A stretch of DNA of 35,851 nt from Prochlorococcus sp. AG-676-M04 (lineage in GTDB: Bacteria; Cyanobacteriota; Cyanobacteriia; PCC-6307; Cyanobiaceae): the NCBI GenBank assembly GCA_003210895.1, contig QCUB01000013.1, positions 1-35,851 on the forward strand, in the 5' to 3' direction. The notes under the pieces were generated by a model that was not told the DNA's origin, searched no databases, and saw nothing but the letters and a program-made list of their open reading frames with translations. The position numbers were made by a program, and so were the translations under genes. This document shows, piece after piece, positions 1 to 7,586 of the stretch; position 1 is the stretch's first letter, and every line of letters starts with the position of its first letter.

Positions 1-760
1 AAGCAATTTTATTATTGGAATATTAATTTTTTTAGGTTTATCAAGTTGTTTAGCTTCCAAAAGTCTTACTTCAAGCGTAAAAGAAATTTCAAGCCTTATA
101 AATAAAAGCATAATTGATCAAAAAACTGAACAATTAATCAAAGAAAAAGTCCAACGAATTGTAAGTAGAGATGTAAGTACATCCTCGTTAGATCATCTTA
201 TGAGATCAAGTGCTGAAAGTCTGACCGAAAACTCAGTTGATGGAATATTTGGACCACTTTTTTGGATATTTATAGGAATAGTTTTTATGAAATTTTCGAT
301 TTTTCTTCCAGGTCCTTTATCCCTTGGCTTTTCTTATAAAGCCATTAGCACTTTGGATTCAATGATCGGATATAAAGATATCCAATATAAAAATCTTGGT
401 TTTTTTAGTGCCAAAATTGAAGATTATGCAACCTTCATTCCAAGTAGATTAGTTTTTTTAACATTGCCTTTAGTTAGTTCTAATATTAAAAAATATTTTT
501 ATATCATTAAAAAAAGTTACTTTGATGGGAGTAAATATGATTCTCCCAATTCTGGAATTTCAGAGGCAATTTTTGCCTATACTTCCAATATAAAATTAGG
601 TGGCAAAAGTAAATACAATGATGAAATAATTGAAAAGCCAATTATTAATGCTAATGGTGAATTTTGCACTAAAGAAAAAATAAATCTAATTTGCCAATTA
701 ATTTTAAGACTTCAATTATTATGGATAATATTATTTACACTAATTTTCTTCAATATTTAA
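1..760 (+). CDS. cobD: Adenosylcobinamide-phosphate synthase CobD/CbiB, 3' part (5' end outside window)
   Basis: The frame is open from base 2 to the stop at 758-760, giving about 252 residues; CobD/CbiB proteins are usually near 320, so roughly the first fifth lies upstream of the window. The ATG at 200 is internal, because the frame continues upstream with protein-like sequence. Diagnostic CobD stretches are ESLTENSVDGIFGPLFW just after base 200, the TLDSMIGYK motif near 350-380 and the FFSAKIEDYATFIPSRL motif near 405-455. Hydrophobic segments at the visible start and at the C-terminus fit the multi-pass inner-membrane family. The enzyme joins an aminopropanol-type side chain to the corrinoid ring in B12 synthesis, which fits the B12-producing picocyanobacteria. 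It reads toward hli with a 53-nt gap. Confidence 0.9.
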   Translation, partial: SNFIIGILIFLGLSSCLASKSLTSSVKEISSLINKSIIDQKTEQLIKEKVQRIVSRDVSTSSLDHLMRSSAESLTENSVDGIFGPLFWIFIGIVFMKFSIFLPGPLSLGFSYKAISTLDSMIGYKDIQYKNLGFFSAKIEDYATFIPSRLVFLTLPLVSSNIKKYFYIIKKSYFDGSKYDSPNSGISEAIFAYTSNIKLGGKSKYNDEIIEKPIINANGEFCTKEKINLICQLILRLQLLWIILFTLIFFNI

Positions 761-813
761 ATTTAAATTCAATGAAATTTGTCTAAAATAACTATTATTA
801 ATAAAAAAATTCC

Positions 814-1056
814 ATGAAAGAAGAAAATCCTCCAATAGTAAATCCAAATGAAGAGCTAGATAATAAATCCACTGATAGTGAAGATTCCAAGTGGGTTGAT
901 AATCAAGGTGGGGAAGTTAAAAATGTTTTTGGATTTAATAGTAGTGCTGAACTTGTTAATGGCAGAGCAGCCATGGTCGGATTTTTAATGCTTATATTAA
1001 CTGAATTAGTTTTTAAAGGAAGACCTGTAACTTCCTCAATCTTTGGTATAAATTAA
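814..1056 (+). CDS. hli: High-light-inducible protein (Hli, single-helix chlorophyll-binding family)
   Basis: This 80-residue protein has a charged, soluble N-terminal half (residues 1-40) and a single hydrophobic helix carrying the LHC-type chlorophyll-binding signature, with E46, N49 and R51 in ELVNGRAAMVGF. Hli proteins sit in the thylakoid membrane, bind chlorophyll and carotenoid, and protect photosystem assembly and repair under high light. The N-terminal extension makes it longer than the minimal ~50-residue Hli proteins. It starts with ATG at 814, has no obvious Shine-Dalgarno sequence, and is followed after 2 nt by a small membrane-protein gene, suggesting co-translation. The family call is firm; which Hli subclass it belongs to cannot be settled here. 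Confidence 0.93.
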   Translation: MKEENPPIVNPNEELDNKSTDSEDSKWVDNQGGEVKNVFGFNSSAELVNGRAAMVGFLMLILTELVFKGRPVTSSIFGIN

Positions 1057-1058
1057 AA

Positions 1059-1271
1059 ATGGAAGAAAAAAAATCTAGTCCAATAAAAATATTTCTATAT
1101 ATCTCAGCTTGGGTAATAATTTGGGGAACATTAGGTTCTTTTATAGACTATCCTCTTTATAAAAATAATATATACCTAGAGGGGAGCATATATCAATATC
1201 TTACTTTTGTCATAACAGCAATCATTTCAATTTTAAGTGCAAAATTCTTTTATAAAAAAATTAAGCTATAA
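1059..1271 (+). CDS. Small two-helix membrane protein, unknown function
   Basis: I do not recognise this 70-residue protein. It has a short charged N-terminus, a hydrophobic segment at about residues 9-28, a polar loop (about 29-44) and a second hydrophobic segment at about 45-63, ending in a basic tail. The ATG lies 2 nt after the hli stop, so translation is probably coupled to hli, and a role near Hli proteins in the thylakoid is a guess from position only. Its last 6 bases overlap the 3' end of the convergent minus-strand gene. The protein-like two-helix pattern and tight packing argue for a real gene. Confidence 0.7.
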   Translation: MEEKKSSPIKIFLYISAWVIIWGTLGSFIDYPLYKNNIYLEGSIYQYLTFVITAIISILSAKFFYKKIKL

Positions 1272-1523
1272 AAACTTATATCTAAACTTTTTAATAATTT
1301 TTGCTGGTTCTAAATTATTTTGATTCTCATATAATATCCATTGATGCGTTTCAGTATCATGATCACAACCTAAATTACTTGATTGGTCAGAAAAATTCGA
1401 TAGATAGGAATGACATGACTGATCTGCCTCGAAAGCAGAGTCATAACCAGTTAAAAAGTATATTAAAAATCCAATAAGTATTAGGGATAGAAGTACTTGA
1501 AAAAATAAATTAACTATCTTCAT
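1266..1523 (-). CDS. Small membrane-anchored protein, unknown function
   Basis: This encodes 85 residues if it starts at the ATG at 1523. That start is preferred over the one at 1574 because a good ribosome binding site (GAGAGG at 1535-1530) lies 6 nt upstream and the protein then begins directly with a signal-anchor-like helix (MKIVNLFFQ followed by about 18 hydrophobic residues). The remainder is polar with two cysteines (QSCHS and LGCDHD), which could form a disulfide if it faces the periplasm or lumen. No family is recognised. It is the last of three small minus-strand genes and overlaps the end of the plus-strand 70-residue gene by 6 nt. Confidence 0.65.
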   Translation of the reverse strand: MKIVNLFFQVLLSLILIGFLIYFLTGYDSAFEADQSCHSYLSNFSDQSSNLGCDHDTETHQWILYENQNNLEPAKIIKKFRYKFL

Positions 1524-1583
1524 TAATTTCCTCTCAAAATTTAAATATATCATTTCTAAAAATCTTTCGATCAAAAAATAAAG

Positions 1584-1829
1584 CTATCGCCCAACATTAA
1601 AAATAAAATCATGGAATTCTTGATTATTAAAATACAAAATAACCAAAATTACTAAACCTAAATTTAAACCTAATACAATTGAACCAAATATATTTATCTG
1701 TTTTTTACCTGGTAAGGTATAAGTAAATTTTTTTCCTTTAAGAAAAGAAGCTAAGCCTTTCTTCTCATTTTTCAAGTCCTTTATAAGTTCATCATTTTTA
1801 ACTTCACTTTCAGAAAAACCTTTTACCAT
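1584..1829 (-). CDS. Small single-pass membrane protein, unknown function
   Basis: This 81-residue protein has a charged, Lys/Glu-rich N-terminal half (residues 1-45), one hydrophobic helix at about residues 47-66 and a short tail. The ATG at 1829 is supported by an AGGG element 4 nt upstream. The layout, a cytoplasmic or stromal charged domain followed by one helix, resembles many small picocyanobacterial thylakoid or plasma-membrane proteins, but no family is recognised. It lies between two other small minus-strand genes with gaps of about 55-60 nt, so the three may share a transcript. Confidence 0.65.
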   Translation of the reverse strand: MVKGFSESEVKNDELIKDLKNEKKGLASFLKGKKFTYTLPGKKQINIFGSIVLGLNLGLVILVILYFNNQEFHDFIFNVGR

Positions 1830-1883
1830 TAGACCCTAAATAATAAATTAATAATATTCTAAATTTAAAATTTTTCTCAAGAA

Positions 1884-2234
1884 TTAACAATTTTTAATCA
1901 CATATGGAATCATGATTCCATTTTGATTTTTGTTCAATTTTTTAAAGTAATAAGCTTCAATAAGTTCCGTCTGTAAACCCAGAATACTGGCCTGACATTT
2001 ATATCTATTTTGCTCAGACTCAACTAACTGCATTTTCTCCGTTTCCAAAAATAAATTAGTACATAATTTATATTGGAAATTTTTAAAGCATTCATTTGAT
2101 TTTCTTAAAATCTCCGATTTAGTTAGTAATTGTTCTGCAAAACCTGGATTTGCTAAAAAAACAAACAAAAGGAGTTCAAAAATTATGTATTTTTTGTAAT
2201 TTAAAATAGTAAAAAATTTGAGATTTGCCCTCAT
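1884..2234 (-). CDS. Putative exported small protein, unknown function
   Basis: This 116-residue protein begins with a basic stretch and a hydrophobic core ending in a signal-peptidase-like site (FLANPGFAEQ, cleavage expected after about residue 33). The mature part of about 83 residues is polar and contains four cysteines (NECF, KLCT, YKCQ and the C-terminal residue), an even number consistent with disulfides in the periplasm or lumen. No domain is recognised. The gene lies downstream of HU on the same strand, but the HU terminator at 2284-2311 intervenes, so it probably has its own promoter in the roughly 50 nt between. Confidence 0.65.
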   Translation of the reverse strand: MRANLKFFTILNYKKYIIFELLLFVFLANPGFAEQLLTKSEILRKSNECFKNFQYKLCTNLFLETEKMQLVESEQNRYKCQASILGLQTELIEAYYFKKLNKNQNGIMIPYVIKNC

Positions 2235-2283
2235 AAAATTATGTTATTAGTAATATTCAAAAATAATCAATCCTTTTTTCTAT

Positions 2284-2311
2284 AAAAAAAAGGTGCTCAA
2301 AAGAAGCACCT
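2284..2311 (-). terminator. Rho-independent terminator of the HU gene
   Basis: On the minus strand a 7-bp stem AGGTGCT/AGCACCT (2311-2305 with 2297-2291) closes a 7-nt loop and runs directly into a stretch of eight T. It lies 33 nt past the HU stop codon and is one of the clearest intrinsic terminators in the window. Confidence 0.9.
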
Positions 2312-2343
2312 GAATTAAGATAAGAATTAAGCTATAAAGATTA

Positions 2344-2619
2344 TTAGCCTTGAACTCTATCCTTAAAAAGTTTTCCTGCAGAAAATGTAGGAACTCTTTT
2401 AGCGGGAATCGCAATTTTTTCGCCTGTTTTAGGGTTTAAGCCCTGTCTAGCAGAACGGTCCCTTGGCTCAAAAGAACCAAATCCTAGTATGGAGACTTTT
2501 TTGCCTTCCACTACTGAATCAACAATCGTTTCAATAGCTGCATCAACAACTAAAGATACATCTGTTTTTGTGAGCTCTGTACGAGCAGCAACAAGATTTA
2601 CTAAATCAGCTTTGTTCAT
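2344..2619 (-). CDS. hup: DNA-binding protein HU
   Basis: This is a 91-residue protein, the usual length for HU. It opens with the MNKADLVNLVA helix and continues with the signature GFGSFEPRDR and the DNA-binding arm GLNPKTGEKIAIPA, followed by the FSAGKLFKDRV C-terminal helix. HU dimers bend and compact DNA and act in nucleoid structure, replication and recombination. The ATG at 2619 fits the family N-terminus exactly. A clear terminator follows at 2284-2311. Upstream lies the longest non-coding stretch of the window, with a possible -10 element (TATAAA, 2750-2745) that would give HU a structured leader of about 120 nt. Confidence 0.97.
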   Translation of the reverse strand: MNKADLVNLVAARTELTKTDVSLVVDAAIETIVDSVVEGKKVSILGFGSFEPRDRSARQGLNPKTGEKIAIPAKRVPTFSAGKLFKDRVQG

Positions 2620-2696
2620 TGAATTGTTTGTATAGCAGAGATTTGAAAGACAAGATTTTTGAAATCAAGTCTAATTACCTCGAACTTGCATATCAT

Positions 2697-2798
2697 ATGG
2701 AGCAAACACAAATACGGCAACCGAAAATGCCGGTGGCGCAAAGCTTTATACAAAATTTAATAGCATTTTTAGCTTATGACAATATTGTGATATCTTAA
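2697..2798 (+). CDS. Possible 33-residue small protein upstream of hup (uncertain)
   Basis: ATG at 2697 to TAA at 2796 encodes 33 residues. The first half is polar (MEQTQIRQPKMP) and the second half is a mostly hydrophobic stretch (SFIQNLIAFLAYDNIVI). Codons such as CGG, CCG, GTG and GCG are unusual next to the very AT-rich flanks, which suggests something conserved here, either a peptide or a structured RNA. There is no convincing ribosome binding site. The same bases also form a hairpin and may be the 5' leader of hup on the other strand. I do not recognise the peptide. Confidence 0.25.
   Translation: MEQTQIRQPKMPVAQSFIQNLIAFLAYDNIVIS
2715..2732 (-). promoter_or_regulatory. Hairpin in the possible hup leader
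   Basis: CGGCA (2715-2719) and TGCCG (2728-2732) form a 5-bp GC-rich stem around an 8-nt loop, in a block that is clearly more GC-rich than its surroundings. If hup is transcribed from the TATAAA at 2750-2745, this hairpin lies near the transcript start, about 100 nt before the HU start codon. A role in leader stability or control is only inferred. Confidence 0.35.
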
Positions 2799-2812
2799 AA
2801 TTTTCATAAGCT
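2771..2812. repeat. 9-bp perfect inverted repeat upstream of hup
   Basis: AGCTTATGA (2771-2779) is matched by TCATAAGCT (2804-2812) across a 24-nt spacer that itself begins with the palindrome CAATATTG (2780-2787). The repeat covers the end of the possible 33-residue ORF and lies just upstream of the putative hup -10 element. It could be an operator or an RNA stem; no T-run follows, so it is not a standard terminator. Confidence 0.5.
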
Positions 2813-3129
2813 TTAAAAGTAATTACAGCCTAATTAAAGAGGCAAAAGCATTGCAATAACTAGTTTTTACTTGAAAAGTTTATTTTCTAATAATACAAAA
2901 AGTTATATTTAGAAGTAATCAATTTAAAAATTTTCACCTATTTATTATTTTTTATTAACTTTCAGATATATTTCCTTCTCAGCACATGGGAAATCATTAT
3001 TTCAATTTTAAAAAAATAAATCAGTAACATCAAAATGTTTGAACCAAGAAATTTTATTTTATTGGTATAAATAAGAACTAAGCAAAGATCTTCCACTTAA
3101 TAATATTAAATTCTTTAAATTTAAAAATA

Positions 3130-3164
3130 TTGATGAGTGAAACATCAAATTTGATTTTTTTTTT
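3130..3164 (+). terminator. Terminator-like hairpin with no gene in front of it
   Basis: A 6-bp stem TTGATG/CATCAA (3130-3135 with 3143-3148) with a 7-nt loop is followed within 6 nt by a run of ten T (3155-3164). The stem is AT-rich and an alternative palindrome ATCAAATTTGAT (3144-3155) overlaps it, so strength is doubtful. If real, it would end a transcript starting somewhere in 2800-3130, where no protein gene is visible. Confidence 0.35.
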
Positions 3165-3252
3165 AAGTTTTTTACTTATGATTCAGATGTTTGACTAATG
3201 TAATTTAATTTAATTAGTTCATTCATTATAAAATTAAAGAAATAAATAAACA

Positions 3253-5286
3253 GTGAATGATATAAAGATTGGGAACCCATTGCCTCTAGGGAGTTCAATA
3301 ACTTCAGAAGGCGTCAATTTCTCAGTAATTGCTACAAATGCAGAATATATAGAAATTTTATTATTCGAGAATGAAAATGAAGTTGCTCCTAAAAGAATCT
3401 TCAAATTAGATCATTATCATAAGACTGGGCCTTATTGGCATGCGGAAATTAATAACGTCAAGGAGGGCGCAATCTATGCTTTTAGAATTAAACAGAAGGA
3501 TAATAAACTGAATAAAAATCATTCTAAAACAGTTTTAATTGATCCTTGTTCACGAGGCATTACTGGATGGAGTAAATACAAAAGAAAAAACGCCTTAAAT
3601 AATTTTGACAACATCGAATCTTGTCTAAAAAGTGTTGTTTGTGATAGAAAACTTTTTAATTTTAAAGATTTTCCTAGACCTAAACATTCCTGGGAAGAAA
3701 CAATTATTTATGAGCTCCATATCAAAGCATTTACTCAATCCTCTAATAAAGAAGAAAGTAGCTTTAAACAATTTTTAAAAAAAATACCCTATCTGAAAGA
3801 ACTTGGCATAACATGTATTGAATTACTTCCTGTATTTTGTTTTGACCCAAATGACGCTCCTAATGGATTAGAAAATTTCTGGGGCTATAGTCCTATTAAC
3901 TGGTTTACTCCACATTTTCAATATTTTTCAAATAAATCTGCAAAACTGAATAGAGAAGAATTCAGAAAGTTTGTAGAAGAATGCCATAAAGCAGATATTG
4001 AAGTTATTTTGGATGTGGTTTACAACCATACCTCTGAAGGTGATTCTCAGGGGCCAGCAATATCTTGGAAAGGGATAGATGAAAATCTATACTATTTCAT
4101 CGACAAAGATAATAATTATCAAGATGTCTCTGGATGTGGTAATACAATTGCCGCAAATAGAGGATTAGTTAGAAGATTAATAATAGAGTCATTAAAATGC
4201 TGGGCTAATGAATTAGGAGTTGATGGTTTTAGATTTGATTTAGGAATTGCTTTATCTAGAGGAGAAGATCTCATCCCTCTTGATAATCCTCCAATTTTTG
4301 AAGATATTGAAAGTGAGCCTGAACTTGCTGATATCAAATTAATTAGTGAGCCTTGGGATTGTGGAGGTTTATATAAATTAAACGATTTTCCTTCAAAGAG
4401 AATATTTACATGGAACGGTCATTTCAGAGATGACTTAAGAAGATTTTGGAAAGGAGATAAAGATACGGCTTGGAATATGAGTGACAAAATCAAGGGTAGT
4501 CCATCACATTACAAAGAGAATAATTTTTTACCAAAGTCTATAAATTTTATAACTTCTCACGATGGATTTACACTAAAAGATTTAGTTACCTTTAACAAAA
4601 AACATAATTTTGCTAATAAAGAACAAAATAGAGATGGGGATAACCACAACAATTCATGGAATCATGGAGTAGAAGGACCTACATCAAACTCATTAATTAA
4701 AAAACTAAGAAAGCGGCAACAAAAAAATTTACTTATGAGTTTATTTATCTCAAAAGGAGTACCTATGATGCTAATGGGTGATGAAATCGGAAGATCTCAA
4801 GGGGGTAATAATAATTCTTGGTGCCAAGATAATTCCTTGGGTTGGATGAATTGGGATGAAAATCAACAAGATTTGGAGTTATTAAATTATCTAAAATATT
4901 TAATAAAGATAAGAAAGAAATTTATAAAATTTTTTAATCCTATTTCTTCTCAAAATGAAAAAGATATTGACAATTTAGTAAATTATTATTGGCACGGAGC
5001 AAAATTAGAAAGTCCAGATTGGAGTAGTTGGTCACATACCATTGCATTTAGTATAAATAAAAATAAAAATAATCCTTTAATTTGGGCGGGCCTAAACGCA
5101 TATTCAAAAAGTATTGATTTTTACCTACCAAAATCAAAAAGCAAATGGCTAAAAGTTATTGATACTAATGAGTCTGAAATTTATTTACCTACTCCAATTG
5201 ACGATAAATTTATCAATATAGAGAATAGAAGCTCTGTATTAATTATTTCAGAAGAAATAATTGGAACAAAGGATAATATAATCTAA
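3253..5286 (+). CDS. glgX: Glycogen debranching enzyme (GlgX/isoamylase type, GH13)
   Basis: This 677-residue enzyme cleaves alpha-1,6 branches of glycogen during its mobilisation. The N-terminal CBM48-like region (about 1-110, NPLPLGSSITSEGVNFSV) is followed by the GH13 barrel: VVYNHTSEG near residue 256, FRFDLG with nucleophile D329, SEPWD with acid/base E366, and TSHDG with D437. All three catalytic residues are present and the length is normal for isoamylase-type enzymes. The start is GTG at 3253; no in-frame ATG lies nearby and the GNPLPLG motif follows at once. The gene ends 1 nt before the 3' end of the opposing tRNA-Gly. A sugar transporter follows on the same strand, which fits a carbohydrate role, but the tRNA lies between them. 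Confidence 0.95.
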   Translation: MNDIKIGNPLPLGSSITSEGVNFSVIATNAEYIEILLFENENEVAPKRIFKLDHYHKTGPYWHAEINNVKEGAIYAFRIKQKDNKLNKNHSKTVLIDPCSRGITGWSKYKRKNALNNFDNIESCLKSVVCDRKLFNFKDFPRPKHSWEETIIYELHIKAFTQSSNKEESSFKQFLKKIPYLKELGITCIELLPVFCFDPNDAPNGLENFWGYSPINWFTPHFQYFSNKSAKLNREEFRKFVEECHKADIEVILDVVYNHTSEGDSQGPAISWKGIDENLYYFIDKDNNYQDVSGCGNTIAANRGLVRRLIIESLKCWANELGVDGFRFDLGIALSRGEDLIPLDNPPIFEDIESEPELADIKLISEPWDCGGLYKLNDFPSKRIFTWNGHFRDDLRRFWKGDKDTAWNMSDKIKGSPSHYKENNFLPKSINFITSHDGFTLKDLVTFNKKHNFANKEQNRDGDNHNNSWNHGVEGPTSNSLIKKLRKRQQKNLLMSLFISKGVPMMLMGDEIGRSQGGNNNSWCQDNSLGWMNWDENQQDLELLNYLKYLIKIRKKFIKFFNPISSQNEKDIDNLVNYYWHGAKLESPDWSSWSHTIAFSINKNKNNPLIWAGLNAYSKSIDFYLPKSKSKWLKVIDTNESEIYLPTPIDDKFINIENRSSVLIISEEIIGTKDNII

Positions 5287-5287
5287 A

Positions 5288-5358
5288 AGCGGGCGGCGGG
5301 AATCGAACCCGCATCTTCAGCTTGGAAGGCTGAGGTTTTACCACTAAACCACGCCCGC
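5288..5358 (-). tRNA. tRNA-Gly (anticodon UCC)
   Basis: Read on the minus strand, a 71-nt cloverleaf runs from 5358 to 5288. The 7-bp acceptor stem is GCGGGCG/CGCCCGC with discriminator U. The D-arm contains TAGTGGTAAAA, the anticodon stem-loop is CAGCC-TTCCAAG-CTG with anticodon UCC, and the T-arm is GCGGGTTCGATTCCCGC. No CCA is encoded. The mature 3' end lies 1 nt from the glgX stop on the opposite strand, so its trailer must extend antisense into glgX. No duplicated 3' end or integrase is seen nearby. Confidence 0.97.
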
Positions 5359-5419
5359 ATTAAGTAATAGAATTACCCTTGCAATAATACATTATCAAAC
5401 AATAAACAAATTAAAAAGA

Positions 5420-6817
5420 TTGGAAAATTCACACTCAAAAAATATAACAGAGTCAAGAACAAGATTAATGCTTTCTTATGGACTTGGAGATGCTGGTACA
5501 GGCTTAGCAGCGACGCAATTTGGCTTCTTCCTATTTAGATTCTTTATTTGTTCTGCAGGTTTACCTGTTTTAATCGCAGGTTCATTACTAATGTTGATAA
5601 AAATTTGGGATGCAATAAACGATCCATTAATAGGTTGGTTAAGTGATAGGACAAAATCTAGATGGGGGCCTAGAATCCCTTGGATGTTAGTTGCAGCAAT
5701 ACCTCTTGGGCTTTCCTTAGCAGCTATTTGGTGGATCCCTTCTGGTCCTGTAATAAATAAAACAATTTATTATGCTTTGATTTCAATAATTGTGATGACT
5801 GCTTATACAAGTATCAATCTACCTTTCGCAGCTCTATCTACGGAAATCTCAGAAAAAACTTCAATAAGAACTAGATTAAACGCAGCTAGATTTACAGGGT
5901 CAATAATAGCTGGGTTAACTGGTTTAATAATAGCTGGAGTGGTTTTAAATTCAGATGGATTAGCTAATAACGAATATTTTTTAATGGGCAAAATTAGCGG
6001 CTTTATAGCAGTAATAACAACCTTAATATCTTGTTGGGGACTAGCCCCATTTGCCAAAAAAGCCAGGAGACCATCTGGGAAGGCCGAACCAATTAAACAT
6101 CAATTTAAAAGAATATTTAATAACAAAAAATTTCTCAAGGTAATATCTCTCTATATTTTACTTTGGTGTTCCTTGCAGTTAATGCAAACAGTCGCATTAA
6201 TTTATGTAGAAGATGTCCTTAATGTGCCTTCAGAAATTGCTAACTGGGTTCCAATCCCCTTCCAAATAAGTGCTCTTTTAGGATTACAAATATGGGCAAG
6301 AGTTTCAAATAAATTGAACAGAATATCAGCTTTAAACTATGGAGCAATTATATGGATTTTTTCATGTACAGCTGCATTATTTTTACCTTCTTTATCAAAA
6401 GTTTCATCTTTGGAAGATGGCTTATTTCTTAATATTAATAACGTTATTTTATTTATAATTTTAATTATCATAATTTGTCTAATTGGAATAGGAGCTTCAA
6501 CCGCTTACTTAATACCTTGGTCACTACTTCCTGATGCAATAGATGAAGATCCAGAAAAACCAGCAGGGCTATATACAGCTTGGATGGTTCTTATTCAGAA
6601 AATTGGTATTGGACTAAGTGTTCAAATATTAGGTTTATTGCTATACGTATCTGGTTATCAATCATGCTTTGTAGAAAGTTCTAGTTTAAATATTATTGAA
6701 CAATCCTCTTTAGCTCAATTAACCATCAGATTGTGTATTGGTTTTATACCTTCATTATTAGTAATAATTGGACTACTTATAATGCGAAAGTGGGATCAAA
6801 AACTATTAACCAGCTAA
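5420..6817 (+). CDS. GPH-family (MelB-like) sugar:cation symporter
   Basis: This 465-residue protein has about 12 hydrophobic segments and the GPH signature NDPLIGWLSDRTKSRWGPR in the loop after the second helix (about residues 71-90). Related loops (INLPFAALSTEIS, DAIDEDPEKPAGLYTAW) match the same family. Members co-transport galactosides, pentoses or other glycosides with Na+ or H+ across the inner membrane; the substrate cannot be read from sequence. The first possible start is TTG at 5420, and an ATG 16 codons on (5468) is the alternative; because SYGLGDAG follows that ATG directly, both are plausible. It lies downstream of glgX with tRNA-Gly between on the opposite strand, and 9 nt ahead of the permease gene. 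Confidence 0.88.
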   Translation: MENSHSKNITESRTRLMLSYGLGDAGTGLAATQFGFFLFRFFICSAGLPVLIAGSLLMLIKIWDAINDPLIGWLSDRTKSRWGPRIPWMLVAAIPLGLSLAAIWWIPSGPVINKTIYYALISIIVMTAYTSINLPFAALSTEISEKTSIRTRLNAARFTGSIIAGLTGLIIAGVVLNSDGLANNEYFLMGKISGFIAVITTLISCWGLAPFAKKARRPSGKAEPIKHQFKRIFNNKKFLKVISLYILLWCSLQLMQTVALIYVEDVLNVPSEIANWVPIPFQISALLGLQIWARVSNKLNRISALNYGAIIWIFSCTAALFLPSLSKVSSLEDGLFLNINNVILFIILIIIICLIGIGASTAYLIPWSLLPDAIDEDPEKPAGLYTAWMVLIQKIGIGLSVQILGLLLYVSGYQSCFVESSSLNIIEQSSLAQLTIRLCIGFIPSLLVIIGLLIMRKWDQKLLTS

Positions 6818-6826
6818 TATCAAAAC

Positions 6827-7582
6827 ATGTCCTATCCAAAGTTTTTTAAAAGACTTGTAAGCAGCCTCATAATTGGGGGGCAAGCAATTAATTATATCTT
6901 CAAAGGTAAAATTTCAAAAAATGACCTTTTTGAGCAGCTTATGGAATCAGGGCCTGGAAGTTTGTTAATTGTATTAATAACAGGTATTGCTGCTGGTACA
7001 GTTTTTAATATTCAAGTGGCGTCTCAGCTAACAAGTATGGGGGTCTCAAGTGAAATAGGGGGCTTACTAGCTGTAGGAATGGCTAGAGAAATGGCTCCTC
7101 TTCTAACTGCTACTTTAATGACGGGCAAAGTGGCCACTGCATATGCGGCTCAACTTGGAACTATGAAAGTCACTGAACAAATAGAAGCAATCACAATGTT
7201 AAGAACTGAACCAATTCAATATTTAGTAGTTCCAAGGTTGCTTTCCATGATAATAATGTCACCAATACAATGTCTTTTATTTTTATCAGTTGCTTTATGG
7301 AGTGGGCAAATATGGAGCACAATTTTTTATAACGTTCCTCCCTTGGTTTTTTGGACTTCTGTACGTTCTGGTAATGTAAGTTTAACCAGTTCAGACTTAT
7401 CGTCTATGATAATTAAGTCCGTAGTTTTTGGATTGCTAATATCTATTATTGCTTGTGGATATGGCCTTACTACTAAAGGAGGTCCCAAAGAAGTTGGGAC
7501 TAGTACAACAGGTGCCGTGGTGATGACTCTTGTTAGTGTATCTTTAATGGATGTATTTCTAACACAAATATTATTTGGATAA
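6827..7582 (+). CDS. MlaE/Ycf63-type ABC transporter permease
   Basis: This 251-residue membrane protein belongs to the MlaE (YrbE, plastid Ycf63) permease family. Visible family motifs are the MAREMAPLLTATLMTGKVA stretch (about residues 85-105), the EQIEAITMLRTEPIQYLVVPR segment (about 116-137) and a C-terminal glycine-rich region before the last helix. Such permeases work with an ATPase and an MCE-domain protein to move lipids between membranes; in cyanobacteria and chloroplasts related systems serve envelope or thylakoid lipid traffic. No ATPase or MCE gene is present in this window. The ATG at 6827 lies 9 nt after the sugar transporter stop. The DUF3119 gene follows 4 nt later, suggesting shared expression. 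Confidence 0.9.
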   Translation: MSYPKFFKRLVSSLIIGGQAINYIFKGKISKNDLFEQLMESGPGSLLIVLITGIAAGTVFNIQVASQLTSMGVSSEIGGLLAVGMAREMAPLLTATLMTGKVATAYAAQLGTMKVTEQIEAITMLRTEPIQYLVVPRLLSMIIMSPIQCLLFLSVALWSGQIWSTIFYNVPPLVFWTSVRSGNVSLTSSDLSSMIIKSVVFGLLISIIACGYGLTTKGGPKEVGTSTTGAVVMTLVSVSLMDVFLTQILFG

Positions 7583-7586
7583 ATCT

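Larger units (their letters stand above)
2620..3252. other. Long gene-sparse stretch between hup and glgX
   Basis: These 633 bases separate the divergent hup and glgX genes and are far longer than any other gap here. The hup-proximal part (2690-2812) has a locally GC-richer block with a hairpin, a possible 33-codon ORF and a 9-bp inverted repeat. The middle (2815-3125) is AT-rich with only very short ORFs (11-13 codons), and I see nothing definable in it. At 3130-3164 there is a terminator-like hairpin. The last 85 bases presumably carry the glgX promoter, but no clear -35/-10 pair stands out. Confidence 0.6.

Noticed and set aside
5288..5358. tRNA-Gly as an integration site for a genomic island
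   Set aside because: No repeat of the tRNA 3' end, no integrase, and the flanking genes are ordinary core genes.
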